DNA of 11,072 nucleotides, taken from positions 1 to 11,072 of the forward strand of contig DAOVVI010000018.1 of assembly GCA_030637245.1 (NCBI GenBank). The letters run 5' to 3'. Source of the stretch: Cyclobacteriaceae bacterium. GTDB taxonomy: Bacteria > Bacteroidota > Bacteroidia > Cytophagales > Cyclobacteriaceae. Position 1 is the stretch's first letter. Each line of letters opens with the position of its first letter. The notes beneath the pieces are model-generated. The model worked only from the letters and a program-made list of their open reading frames with translations. It searched no databases and had not been told where the DNA came from. Made by a program: the position numbers and the translations under genes. This document shows, piece by piece, positions 1-8,324 of this stretch.

Positions 1-952
1 AGTAAGACTTAAATTACATTATGGTGATTTAACAGACTCTGGTAATATAATACGAATTATACAAGAGATTCAGCCAGATGAAATATTCAACCTGGGAGCA
101 ATGTCACACGTTAAAGTGAGTTTTGATACTCCTGAATATACAGCCAATGTAGATGGCTTGGGAACATTAAGAATTCTGGAAGCGGTTCGGCTATTAGGGT
201 TGATTGATAACACTAAAGTTTATCAGGCTTCAACTTCAGAGCTTTATGGATTGGTACAGGAAACACCTCAAACTGAGACTACACCTTTTTACCCAAGATC
301 ACCTTATGCCGCCGCAAAATTATATGGATATTGGATCACGAAGAACTATCGTGAAGCTTACAATATGTTTGCTTGTAATGGGATTTTATTTAACCATGAA
401 TCACCATTAAGAGGAGAAACCTTTGTTACCAGGAAAATTACAAGGGCAGTTGCACGTATAGCCCTGGGTCTTCAGGAAATACTCTATTTGGGTAATATTG
501 ATGCCAAAAGAGATTGGGGGCATGCAAAAGATTTTGTGAAAGCAATGTGGCTTATTTTACAGCAGGATGTGCCTGAAGATTTTGTTATTGCAACCGGCGT
601 TACCACAACAGTAAGAGATTTTGTAAAAATGAGTTTTGCTGAGGTGGGAGCTGAAATCGAATTTGAAGGAGAGGGAGTTAACGAAATTGCAAAAATCATT
701 AGATGTACTAATAAAGAGTTTCAGCTTAAGGCCGGACAATTAGTTCTTAAAATTGATCCTAGATATTACCGGCCTACTGAGGTTGAACTACTCATTGGAG
801 ACTCCACGAAAGCAAAGCAAAAATTAGGATGGGAATTGGAATATGATCTAAAAGGATTAGTGGAAGATATGATGAGTTCGGACATAGAGTTGTTTAAAAG
901 AGATATGTTATTACTTAAAGGTGGACATAAAGTATTCAATTATCACGAATGA
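1..952 (+). CDS. gmd: GDP-mannose 4,6-dehydratase, 5' end outside the window
   Basis: The enzyme converts GDP-D-mannose to GDP-4-keto-6-deoxy-D-mannose in the cytoplasm, the first step to GDP-L-fucose and related 6-deoxy sugars. It is an NADP-dependent extended SDR-family protein. The reading frame is open from base 2, giving 316 visible residues. From the E. coli protein as I remember it, about 55-60 N-terminal residues are missing, including the GxxGxxG cofactor loop. Visible signatures are LHYGDL near the left edge, NLGAMSHV (residues 30-37), the catalytic STSELYG (Thr78, Ser79, Glu80 of the visible part), the YxxxK pair Tyr102/Lys106, and [12 protein letters not shown] and RDWGHAKDF in the C-terminal half. 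The first in-frame ATG inside the window (101) lies within the conserved core and is not the true start. The stop TGA overlaps the ATG of the next gene (ATGA), implying translational coupling with fcl. Identity is near certain from the motifs. Confidence 0.97.
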   Translation, partial: VRLKLHYGDLTDSGNIIRIIQEIQPDEIFNLGAMSHVKVSFDTPEYTANVDGLGTLRILEAVRLLGLIDNTKVYQASTSELYGLVQETPQTETTPFYPRSPYAAAKLYGYWITKNYREAYNMFACNGILFNHESPLRGETFVTRKITRAVARIALGLQEILYLGNIDAKRDWGHAKDFVKAMWLILQQDVPEDFVIATGVTTTVRDFVKMSFAEVGAEIEFEGEGVNEIAKIIRCTNKEFQLKAGQLVLKIDPRYYRPTEVELLIGDSTKAKQKLGWELEYDLKGLVEDMMSSDIELFKRDMLLLKGGHKVFNYHE

Positions 953-1902
953 TGAATAAAGAAGATAAAATTTATATTGCAGGACATCGTGGAATGGTTG
1001 GATCGGCTATACACAGAAAATTAGAATCTGAAGGATTTCATAACTTTATAACAAGGGAATTAAGTGAGTTGGATTTAAGAAGCCAACCTGACGTTGTTTC
1101 TTTTTTTGAAAAAGAGAAACCTGATTATGTAATTTTAGCTGCAGCCAAGGTAGGTGGGATCGTTGCCAACAATACTTATCGAGCAGAGTTTTTGTATGAC
1201 AATCTGATGATACAGAATAACATCATCCATCAATCATACGTGAATAATGTTAAAAAGTTATTATTTCTTGGCAGTTCATGCATTTATCCAAAATTGGCTC
1301 CGCAACCATTAAAAGAAGATGCTTTGCTCACCGGATTGCTTGAACCCACTAATGAGCCATATGCTATTGCAAAAATTGCCGGCATCAAGATGTGTGATGC
1401 ATACAGAGATCAGTATGGTTGCGATTACATTTCAGTGATGCCTACAAATCTGTATGGGCCAAATGATAATTATGACCTTAAAAACTCTCATGTTTTGCCT
1501 GCATTAATTAGAAAGTTTCATGAAGCGAAAATGGAGAGGAAGAAGAGTGTAGAGATATGGGGCACAGGCAATCCAAAAAGAGAATTTATGCATGTTGAAG
1601 ATTTAGCTTCGGCGTGCTATTTTTTAATGCAAAATTATAGCGATTCCGGTTTTGTAAATATCGGTGTTGGAAAGGATGTTTCAATCAAAGAATTGGCCTT
1701 GTTGATCAAACAAATTGTTGGATTTGAAGGTGAATTGACTTTTGATACTTCTAAACCAGACGGAACACCCCGCAAACTTATGGATGTTTCTAAATTGAAA
1801 AATCTTGGCTTTAAATACAATATTGAGCTTGAAGATGGGATTCGATCCGTGTATGGGACTTATCTTATGAACAATAACCCATCACAGGAGCAAGGAAGTT
1901 AA
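949..1902 (+). CDS. fcl: GDP-L-fucose synthase (GDP-4-keto-6-deoxy-D-mannose 3,5-epimerase-4-reductase)
   Basis: This NADPH-dependent bifunctional SDR enzyme takes the Gmd product and, by 3,5-epimerisation and 4-reduction, yields GDP-L-fucose, the donor for fucosylated surface polysaccharide or glycoprotein. The 317 residues match the usual family length of about 310-325. The Rossmann loop GHRGMVG is at residues 12-18. The catalytic set is visible: Ser109/Ser110 and Cys111 in LGSSCIYP, Tyr138 and Lys142 in the YAIAK motif, and His181 in the [10 protein letters not shown] segment; [10 protein letters not shown] follows the usual pattern. Two ATG codons stand in tandem (949 and 952); 949 overlaps the gmd stop by 4 nt and 952 would overlap by 1 nt, so the real start is one or the other. 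It is transcribed with gmd and probably ends at the terminator at 2190-2217. Also known as wcaG. Confidence 0.97.
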   Translation: MMNKEDKIYIAGHRGMVGSAIHRKLESEGFHNFITRELSELDLRSQPDVVSFFEKEKPDYVILAAAKVGGIVANNTYRAEFLYDNLMIQNNIIHQSYVNNVKKLLFLGSSCIYPKLAPQPLKEDALLTGLLEPTNEPYAIAKIAGIKMCDAYRDQYGCDYISVMPTNLYGPNDNYDLKNSHVLPALIRKFHEAKMERKKSVEIWGTGNPKREFMHVEDLASACYFLMQNYSDSGFVNIGVGKDVSIKELALLIKQIVGFEGELTFDTSKPDGTPRKLMDVSKLKNLGFKYNIELEDGIRSVYGTYLMNNNPSQEQGS

Positions 1903-2055
1903 TTCAAACCCCAAATATACAGGATTTGAGCTGCCCTACTGTCTCAACAATCCACTGTTAACCTGCACAAAAGTACGAGGTCCCGACTCAATCGGGATGA
2001 GGCCCGGTTTCAACGCAGAGCTTACACTCGGTATTTAATAAACGTTAGGTTTGAA
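1903..2055. repeat. G+C-rich intergenic element bounded by an 8-bp inverted repeat
   Basis: Directly after the fcl stop, TTCAAACC (1903-1910) is matched by its exact reverse complement GGTTTGAA (2048-2055). Between them the sequence is unusually G+C-rich for an intergenic stretch here: by my count 1931-2030 is 53% G+C, while the flanking DNA is clearly A+T-rich. It contains a perfect 6-bp hairpin, TCCCGA (1981-1986) and TCGGGA (1992-1997) with a 5-nt loop. I see no convincing reading frame. It could be a dispersed intergenic repeat or MITE-like relic, or a structured RNA or 3' UTR element. An 8-bp pair over this distance can arise by chance, so the boundaries are tentative. Confidence 0.35.
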
Positions 2056-2086
2056 AAACGTTTTCCTTAGCTCCGATGGGTATTTA

Positions 2087-2148
2087 TTGTAATTCGAATC
2101 TTTCAAAACTGGGTCAAAACACTTTTTGTTTGACAAATGGAATTACAA
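2087..2148. repeat. Nested inverted repeats in the fcl-groEL gap
   Basis: The outer arms TTGTAATTC (2087-2095) and GAATTACAA (2140-2148) are exact 9-bp reverse complements. Inside them, GTCAAAACA (2113-2121) pairs with TGTTTGAC (2127-2134) with one bulged A and a 5-nt loop. The whole could fold as one stem with an internal bubble on either strand. It lies 41 bases before the fcl/groEL terminator. Function is unknown; it may be a 3' UTR structure or a weak secondary terminator. Confidence 0.35.
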
Positions 2149-2189
2149 ATATAATGGATTAAATACTACCTTTTGTATTTATCAGTCAT

Positions 2190-2217
2190 AAAAAAAGCCT
2201 CAATAGAGGCTTTTTTT
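2190..2217. terminator. Bidirectional Rho-independent terminator between fcl and groEL
   Basis: Seven A residues (2190-2196) and GCCTC (2197-2201), a loop AATA (2202-2205), then GAGGC (2206-2210) and seven T residues (2211-2217) form a perfect 12-bp inverted repeat. Read on either strand it gives a G+C hairpin followed by a U-run. It sits 22 bases past the groEL stop and 287 bases past the fcl stop, between convergent genes, so it can end both transcripts. Confidence 0.9.
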
Positions 2218-2239
2218 ATTAGTGTATTTTGAGGGCTGA

Positions 2240-3877
<1,638 letters not shown>

Positions 3878-3912
3878 TTTATTTTTATTTAGTTTTTGTT
3901 TAAAATTAATTT

Positions 3913-4191
3913 TTAGATAATAGCTAAAATATCCGATTCTCTCATCATCAGATAATCTTCGCCATCTACTGCAATCTCTGAGCCGGAATACTTTCCGTAC
4001 AATACAGCATCACCAACTTTTACAGTCAAAGGTTCGTCCGGCTTGCCATTACCAACTGCAACTATTTTACCTTTTTGAGGTTTTTCTTTTGCAGTATCAG
4101 GGATAATAATTCCAGAAGCAGTTTTTTCTTCAGCTTCATCAGGTGCTACCAGAACTCTGTCTGCTAGTGGTTTGATATTTACTTTCGACAT
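3913..4191 (-). CDS. groES: 10-kDa co-chaperonin GroES
   Basis: GroES is the heptameric lid that caps GroEL and closes the folding chamber. The 92 residues fit the usual 90-100. The start [11 protein letters not shown], the mobile-loop region (about residues 17-34, including ASGIIIPD) that binds the GroEL apical domain, and the C-terminal [17 protein letters not shown] are all typical. It is the first gene of a two-gene operon with groEL. The 219 bases upstream separate it from a divergent gene. I saw no match to the CIRCE operator (TTAGCACTC-N9-GAGTGCTAA) there; instead there is a sigma-54-like element and a TGCCA dyad, described separately. Confidence 0.98.
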   Translation of the reverse strand: MSKVNIKPLADRVLVAPDEAEEKTASGIIIPDTAKEKPQKGKIVAVGNGKPDEPLTVKVGDAVLYGKYSGSEIAVDGEDYLMMRESDILAII

Positions 4192-4237
4192 TTTGATATA
4201 AAAATTTTAGGTTTGTTTTAAAATCTGCTGTTCCTCT

Positions 4238-4254
4238 AACATTTCCTGTGCCAA
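4238..4254 (-). promoter_or_regulatory. Candidate sigma-54 (RpoN) promoter of groES-groEL
   Basis: On the minus strand TTGGCAC (4254-4248), five bases, then ATGTT (4242-4238) resemble the sigma-54 consensus TTGGCAC-N5-TTGCA. The -24 half is a full match; the -12 half matches at three of five positions and has GT where the usual invariant GC stands. The start point would be near 4228, leaving a leader of about 37 nt before the groES ATG. No TAnnTTTG element of the Bacteroidota housekeeping type was found in this gap in the groES direction. Prediction only. Confidence 0.35.
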
Positions 4255-4267
4255 ATTCTAAATGGCA
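4249..4267. promoter_or_regulatory. Dyad TGCCA-N9-TGGCA upstream of groES
   Basis: TGCCA (4249-4253) and TGGCA (4263-4267) form a 5-bp inverted repeat with a 9-base spacer, overlapping the -24 part of the candidate sigma-54 promoter. A related half site, TGCCAATTT, starts at 4287, in the same orientation as TGCCAAATT at 4249 and 38 bases from it. The spacing resembles that of CIRCE, but the bases do not. It could be an operator or just part of the promoter. Confidence 0.25.
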
Positions 4268-4351
4268 TAAAAAAGGAACTTTTAACTGCCAATTTAGCAT
4301 GAATGATCTTTTAAGACTGTCAATTAATTTGAGGAATTATGAAAATAATAC

Positions 4352-4380
4352 TTGACTATAATTGTGAAATTCATTAATAT
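4352..4380 (+). promoter_or_regulatory. Possible promoter of the 236-residue gene
   Basis: TTGACT (4352-4357), 17 bases, TAATAT (4375-4380) looks like a classical -35/-10 pair and would give a leader of about 25 nt. The primary sigma factor of Bacteroidota usually prefers TTG and TAnnTTTG, so a second option is TTG (4362-4364), 17 bases, TAACTTTA (4382-4389), one mismatch from TAnnTTTG. Which is used cannot be decided from sequence. Confidence 0.3.
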
Positions 4381-4410
4381 ATAACTTTAATTGTGCTATA
4401 TTTTTAACAA

Positions 4411-5121
4411 ATGGGCTATTTAACAAAAAACTGGTTAACAAATGGATTAATTGATTTTGAATATAAAAAATATATTATGCTGTCATATTTAAAACATGTT
4501 CAGCAACACTTTTCTGACAAAAAGTTATATCCAGTTTTAACCGATCTCATCGAACATTATCAAAATTTAAAGTTGTTTAAAACAAAAAAGATGAGAATTG
4601 ATAATAGATTTCCTAAGCGTATTGTTCGGCTGGATATTGAACATCAAATGATTCATTATCGCAAGAAAATTAAAGATTCCGATCTTTCGGCGGAATTGGA
4701 GTCAATTGTGGAATATGGATTAATACGCTTTGATGAACAAGTACAAATTGGTAAGGATTTGGTCGAAAGGATTAAAGAAACTATTACAATAGAGCCGATA
4801 GGGATTTCACCACTTTACAACGAAGAAGGGTACCTGTTTATATCTGCTGAAAATTTGAAAACGGTAAGAATATATAAGTATTTTTTAAGCCCGTTAAAAG
4901 GATTAAAAGAAATTGATGATCAGATTAAAACCCACTTCATGGATACCAGAGAAAAATCAATTTCAAATACTTATGAGCAAATTAAAAGAGAAATAGTGAA
5001 ATTGGATAAAGAGACACCCAATCCTGCAACATATTCAATTTATAGCACTTCAAAATTTCCATACCTGGAAAGTTATCTGCCTATTGCAAAAAAAATGTTA
5101 AGGGCTGAATTGGCTGCCTAA
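4411..5121 (+). CDS. Conserved protein of unknown function, 236 aa
   Basis: I cannot assign a function. The protein appears soluble: no signal peptide, lipobox or membrane segment. It is rich in charged, amphipathic helical stretches in the first half (about 16-125), followed by a more mixed region (126-160) with PIGISPLYNEEGYLFI, which could include beta strands, and a C-terminal part with SISNTYEQIKREIVKLD (183-199), NPATY (204-208) and LPIAKKML (223-230). From memory, homologues with the same blocks (NWL..IDFEYKKY near the start, EEGYLF, SISNT, NPATY, LPIAK) occur in other Cytophagales; I could not check this. That memory supports the ATG at 4411 rather than the internal ATG at 4474. No Shine-Dalgarno sequence precedes it. 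It is divergent from groES (219 bases) and convergent with secG (25 bases), and appears to be transcribed alone. No clear terminator follows it. The gene is surely real, since its codons and composition match its neighbours. Confidence 0.85.
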   Translation: MGYLTKNWLTNGLIDFEYKKYIMLSYLKHVQQHFSDKKLYPVLTDLIEHYQNLKLFKTKKMRIDNRFPKRIVRLDIEHQMIHYRKKIKDSDLSAELESIVEYGLIRFDEQVQIGKDLVERIKETITIEPIGISPLYNEEGYLFISAENLKTVRIYKYFLSPLKGLKEIDDQIKTHFMDTREKSISNTYEQIKREIVKLDKETPNPATYSIYSTSKFPYLESYLPIAKKMLRAELAA

Positions 5122-5146
5122 TTGAAAAATCAGGACACAATTGAGA

Positions 5147-5533
5147 TTATTCCTGGGTTTCGTCAACTAATCCTTCGAGATCGGACCCACTCGCATCCGT
5201 ATCAGTACCTTCAATCGGCAAGGTATTACTTGCCGGAGGTAAAATTGTTTGTTCCTCTGCTCGTTCGAGCGTCGGACTATTCATACCAGGATTTTCAACA
5301 TTTTCTAATAAGAACATATGTGAGGATAAACTTAAGAACAGCAATGCAATTGCTAAGCCCCAGGTTATTTTTTCAAGGAGGTCTCCTGTTCTTTTCACAC
5401 CCATTACCTGGCTGGCTCCGCCTCCACCACCAAATTGACTGGATAATCCACCGCCTTTAGAATTTTGTGCTAAAACGACTAATATTAACAATAATGAAGC
5501 GATGATAATAAGTGTAATTATAAACGTAAACAT
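5147..5533 (-). CDS. secG: Preprotein translocase subunit SecG
   Basis: SecG is the small inner-membrane subunit of the SecYEG channel and assists SecA-driven export. The family pattern is clear: a first membrane helix at about residues 3-22, the loop QNSKGGGLSSQFGGGG (23-38) with the glycine-rich motif, ASQVMGVKRTGDLLEKITW, and a second helix at about 57-76. The protein has 128 residues, longer than the roughly 110 of E. coli, because of an acidic, Pro/Thr/Ser-rich tail of about 50 residues (79-128) that is probably disordered. It starts 4 bases after the stop of the TPR gene and is the last gene of the miaB operon. It runs convergently toward the 236-residue gene with only 25 bases between their stops and no evident hairpin. 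Confidence 0.95.
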   Translation of the reverse strand: MFTFIITLIIIASLLLILVVLAQNSKGGGLSSQFGGGGGASQVMGVKRTGDLLEKITWGLAIALLFLSLSSHMFLLENVENPGMNSPTLERAEEQTILPPASNTLPIEGTDTDASGSDLEGLVDETQE

Positions 5534-5537
5534 CTTT

Positions 5538-6506
5538 CTACTTTTTTATTTCTTCAATTCGAGCCGCAAAGTACGCCTTTTTTTGTGGTAATTTCCAAAT
5601 TAATTTTTTATAAATATCAATAGCCCGCTCTTTCTTACCTTGCTTTAATAGAATTATTGCCAGGTTTTCGGAAACCAGGTCATCTCCAAATTTTGTGCTC
5701 TTTTCAGATAAATCTTTATTGATCTCATCCGATGATTTTTCAACTTCATTTTTTGCACTTCCGATACTCGGCTGCTCTTCAATAAATTTTTCAATGATCT
5801 TTTTCTGGAAAATATGATTACCCGCTCTTTTCTGCTCTATTGATTCCTGATTTTCTTTAATCTCACTTAAGAAAAATTCGTTGACCTGGCTATCTAATAC
5901 TTCATCCTTTTCTAATATTTCATCTAGTTTTTTTTGCTTTGAATCAGCCTTTTTAGTTTTGGTTTTTTCAAGTTTCCTGTTTTCAGATTTAACATTCTCA
6001 GTTTTTTTTGTTTTTTTTCCCGGTTTTTTTTCTCTGACGGATTTTTCCCGGCTCACAGGCTCCGGTTCATTCAATTCCAAAAATTGAAATTGTTGACGCA
6101 GAGATTTTAACCGTTCAAGATTTTTTAGTACTTCATCAAATATAGACGAGCTTTCATCTTCTTTTGTATGCTCCGTTGACCCTAACTTATTGTTGTTATC
6201 ACTGTCATTATCATCGGGTTCGAATTCAGGGAGGCCCTGGTGAGGTATGATATTTTCGTTATCTATCAGATAATCTTTTTCCTGGATGACTTTTTTTAAT
6301 ATTGAGCGGTCACCAGAATAGATAGCAGCAATAGCTAATTTTTCATTCTTTTCTTTAAAATTTTGTTGAAATTGAATTTTTGCAAGGAGAATATGGAGAA
6401 CCTGGGAATATGGATATTTACTTATCTCATTTTCTAAAAGAAATATATCATCTTTAGTTGCTTCAGATGGGTTGTTGAGAAGTAAGTTAATTCTGTCTGT
6501 TTCCAC
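5538..6506 (-). CDS. TPR-containing protein with a lysine/glutamate-rich middle
   Basis: The 322-residue protein has three parts. Residues 1-90 look helical (LLENEISKYPYSQVLHILLAKI) and may be a degenerate TPR pair. Residues 95-275 are low-complexity and charged, with a strongly basic block at 153-193 (KKPGKKTKKTE, KTKTKKADSK) and a conserved-looking motif KKIIEKFIEEQPSI at 235-248. The end (277-322) is a recognisable TPR unit: LVSENLAIILLKQGKKERAIDIYKKL followed by PQKKAYFAARIEEIKK. There is no signal peptide or membrane segment, so it is probably cytoplasmic. The start is GTG at 6506. The whole protein contains no internal methionine, so no downstream ATG alternative exists. It begins 16 bases after lptE and ends 4 bases before secG. 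From memory, the closely related Bacteroidota proteins beside secG share the F(I)xxxP and AYFAxxI motifs. Its role is unknown; a scaffold for envelope or export factors is only a guess from context. Confidence 0.85.
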   Translation of the reverse strand: METDRINLLLNNPSEATKDDIFLLENEISKYPYSQVLHILLAKIQFQQNFKEKNEKLAIAAIYSGDRSILKKVIQEKDYLIDNENIIPHQGLPEFEPDDNDSDNNNKLGSTEHTKEDESSSIFDEVLKNLERLKSLRQQFQFLELNEPEPVSREKSVREKKPGKKTKKTENVKSENRKLEKTKTKKADSKQKKLDEILEKDEVLDSQVNEFFLSEIKENQESIEQKRAGNHIFQKKIIEKFIEEQPSIGSAKNEVEKSSDEINKDLSEKSTKFGDDLVSENLAIILLKQGKKERAIDIYKKLIWKLPQKKAYFAARIEEIKK

Positions 6507-6522
6507 AAGTAAAAGTTTTTGA

Positions 6523-7053
6523 CTACCAGTTCGCTACGGAAGCATTAAAAATATCTAAAATAATCGCATCATATATCTCCTCCACAAGAGTTGCTTCTAT
6601 ACTATTGAAATCTTGCTTTTCAGGATCATAATCCTGGTAAAATGAAAAATTCTGACTTTCGAAATCATAACTATCGTCTTGTGTATTTAAATATGTCACT
6701 TTAAGAGTAATGGTCAATCTTTGAAGCGCAGCAATATCCGCGTCTTCAAAATTTTGACTTCCTGAGGCTCTCGGGGCCATTGGAGTTAATCTGTAGCCAA
6801 CTATATTCCCCTCAAGTTGAAGATCACCTTCGCTTGATACAATTGACAAGCTTGTATTTTGCTGATAATAGTCTTTGATTTTTTCTGTAAATAATTGACT
6901 TAAATTCGGAGGTCCTGTTCCTACTTCATCATAAAATGTCTGTATGGAAATGGTCTTAATTTCAGGAGAAATATTTGCCCCGGTAAATGAATATACCCCG
7001 CAACCTGTCAAAACGATCATCAATTGAAATATAATATAAATATGCCTAATCAT
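6523..7053 (-). CDS. lptE: LPS-assembly lipoprotein LptE, Bacteroidota type
   Basis: LptE is the outer-membrane lipoprotein that plugs the LptD barrel and helps insert lipopolysaccharide in the outer leaflet. The start chosen is ATG at 7053, giving 176 residues. It produces a short lipoprotein signal (MIRHIYIIFQLMIVLTGC) with lipobox LTGC and lipidated Cys18. The next residues, GVYSFTGANISPEIKTISIQ, are the typical beginning of Bacteroidota LptE. A PNLSQLFTEKIKDYY helix, a GDLQLEGNIVGYRLTPMAP strand pair and a C-terminal ATLVEEIYDAIILDIFNASVANW helix follow. A longer frame opens at 7104, but its extra 17 residues would lie ahead of the signal peptide and inside the upstream gene. The ATG overlaps the end of the sigma-54 activator gene by 8 bases (7046-7053), so the two are probably translationally coupled. 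Confidence 0.9.
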   Translation of the reverse strand: MIRHIYIIFQLMIVLTGCGVYSFTGANISPEIKTISIQTFYDEVGTGPPNLSQLFTEKIKDYYQQNTSLSIVSSEGDLQLEGNIVGYRLTPMAPRASGSQNFEDADIAALQRLTITLKVTYLNTQDDSYDFESQNFSFYQDYDPEKQDFNSIEATLVEEIYDAIILDIFNASVANW

Positions 7054-8302
7054 CGATCTCAAATTGTTTAATTTTTCTATATAACGTTCGTTCTGAAATA
7101 CCAAGGTCTCTGGCAGCGTATTTTCTTTTATTGTTGTTTTTTCTTAGGGCTTTAATAATCAGCTCTTTTTCTTTTGCCTCAATTGATAAAGATTCATCGC
7201 GCTCTGTTTCATGAGAAATATCTTCAATATTATTAACATCATAGGCAGGTTCTGAACCGTCGATGACATAGGAACCATGAGTTATATCGCTTGATATTTT
7301 TGACTCCGGGATATTTCTGAGAATTTCGGTACTCGTACTTTCCACACCATTTTGATCAACTATTTCGTCACTGATCATACCATGAACAAGTTTCTTCAAT
7401 TCATTCACATCCTTTCGCATGTCAAAAAGGACTTTGTACAAGAGGTCTCTTTCTGACACACCTGCTTTCTCATCTATGGGCTGTTGCCGGTAAAGGGCCG
7501 GAAGGTAATTGCTTTCGGAAGGCAGGTATTTAAGAAGTTTTTCACTGTTGACTTCCCGGTTTATTTCAAGTACTGAGATTTGCTCAGCCAGATTTTTCAA
7601 TTGTCTGATATTTCCAGGAAAACGATATTTGGTCAGGACAATCTTTGCGTCCTCTGTTAGAAATAATGATTTTACTTTATATTTTTCAGAAAAATCCGAG
7701 GCAAACTTCCTGAACAACAATACAATATCTGATCCACGCTCACGCAATGCTGGAACATATATTGGAACAGTATTTAATCGATAGTATAAATCTTGTCTGA
7801 ATTTCCCATTCTCAACAGATTCCAACAGGTTGATATTTGTGGCAGTAACCACTCGTACATTTGTTTTTAGTACTTTTGAAGAACCTACTTTTATAAATTC
7901 ACCATATTCCAGAACACGAAGTAACCTGGCTTGGGTAGCCATTGGCAATTCACCTATTTCGTCAAGGAAAATAGTGCCATTGTCCGTAACCTCAAAATAT
8001 CCTTTCCTGGCTTCATGTGCCCCTGTAAATGAGCCCTTTTCATGTCCAAACAGCTCAGAATCAATAGTCCCTTCCGGTATGGCGCCACAGTTAATAGCTA
8101 TAAATTTCCCATGCTTTCTGACACTTAAATGATGAATAATTTTAGAAAAAGATTCTTTACCGCTTCCACTTTCGCCGGTTATAAGCACTGTCATATCGGT
8201 TGGAGCTACCTGGCCGGCGACTTCAATAGCGTGGTTAAGCAGAGGAGAATTTCCTATTATTCCAAATCTTTGCTTTATATTTTGAATTTCAGGATCGTTC
8301 AC
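7046..8302 (-). CDS. Sigma-54-dependent transcriptional activator (AAA+/Fis) without an N-terminal sensor domain
   Basis: Bacterial enhancer-binding proteins of this type use ATP hydrolysis to open sigma-54 (RpoN) promoters. The AAA+ domain begins almost at the start: RFGIIGNSP (12-20), Walker A GESGSGKE (43-50), loop-1 motif GSFTGA (90-95, a Ser variant of GAFTGA), Walker B TIFLDE (110-115), RLLRVLEYGEF with the arginine-finger region (126-136), and the sensor II motif RFPGNIRQL (227-235). A long variable, acidic linker (about 262-375) leads to a Fis-type helix-turn-helix at 376-415 (KYAARDLGISERTLYRKI). There is no receiver, GAF or PAS domain, so its activity must be controlled by level or a partner. 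It starts at GTG 8302; an in-frame TGA lies two codons upstream, so no longer start is possible. The gene lies 22 bases after miaB and overlaps lptE. The 418-residue length is complete. Confidence 0.95.
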   Translation of the reverse strand: MNDPEIQNIKQRFGIIGNSPLLNHAIEVAGQVAPTDMTVLITGESGSGKESFSKIIHHLSVRKHGKFIAINCGAIPEGTIDSELFGHEKGSFTGAHEARKGYFEVTDNGTIFLDEIGELPMATQARLLRVLEYGEFIKVGSSKVLKTNVRVVTATNINLLESVENGKFRQDLYYRLNTVPIYVPALRERGSDIVLLFRKFASDFSEKYKVKSLFLTEDAKIVLTKYRFPGNIRQLKNLAEQISVLEINREVNSEKLLKYLPSESNYLPALYRQQPIDEKAGVSERDLLYKVLFDMRKDVNELKKLVHGMISDEIVDQNGVESTSTEILRNIPESKISSDITHGSYVIDGSEPAYDVNNIEDISHETERDESLSIEAKEKELIIKALRKNNNKRKYAARDLGISERTLYRKIKQFEIDD

Positions 8303-8324
8303 TTTTCACTATTTTCTTTACAAA

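Noticed and set aside
2003..2020. Possible tRNA T-arm (CCCGGTTTCAACGC) in the G+C-rich element
   Set aside because: The expected GTTC pattern is off by one base, the flanks do not pair as a T stem, and no acceptor or anticodon arm is seen.
4192..4410. CIRCE/HrcA operator for groESL
   Set aside because: No TTAGCACTC-N9-GAGTGCTAA or close variant was found; only the 9-base spacer of the TGCCA dyad is similar.
5122..5460. Plus-strand open frame of 112 codons right after the 236-residue gene
   Set aside because: It lies entirely antisense to secG, whose motifs and operon position are clear, and it shows no protein-like features of its own.
7054..7104. Longer N-terminus for LptE starting at 7104
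   Set aside because: The extra 17 residues would precede a lipoprotein signal peptide and are encoded inside the helix-turn-helix of the sigma-54 activator; ATG 7053 gives a proper signal peptide.
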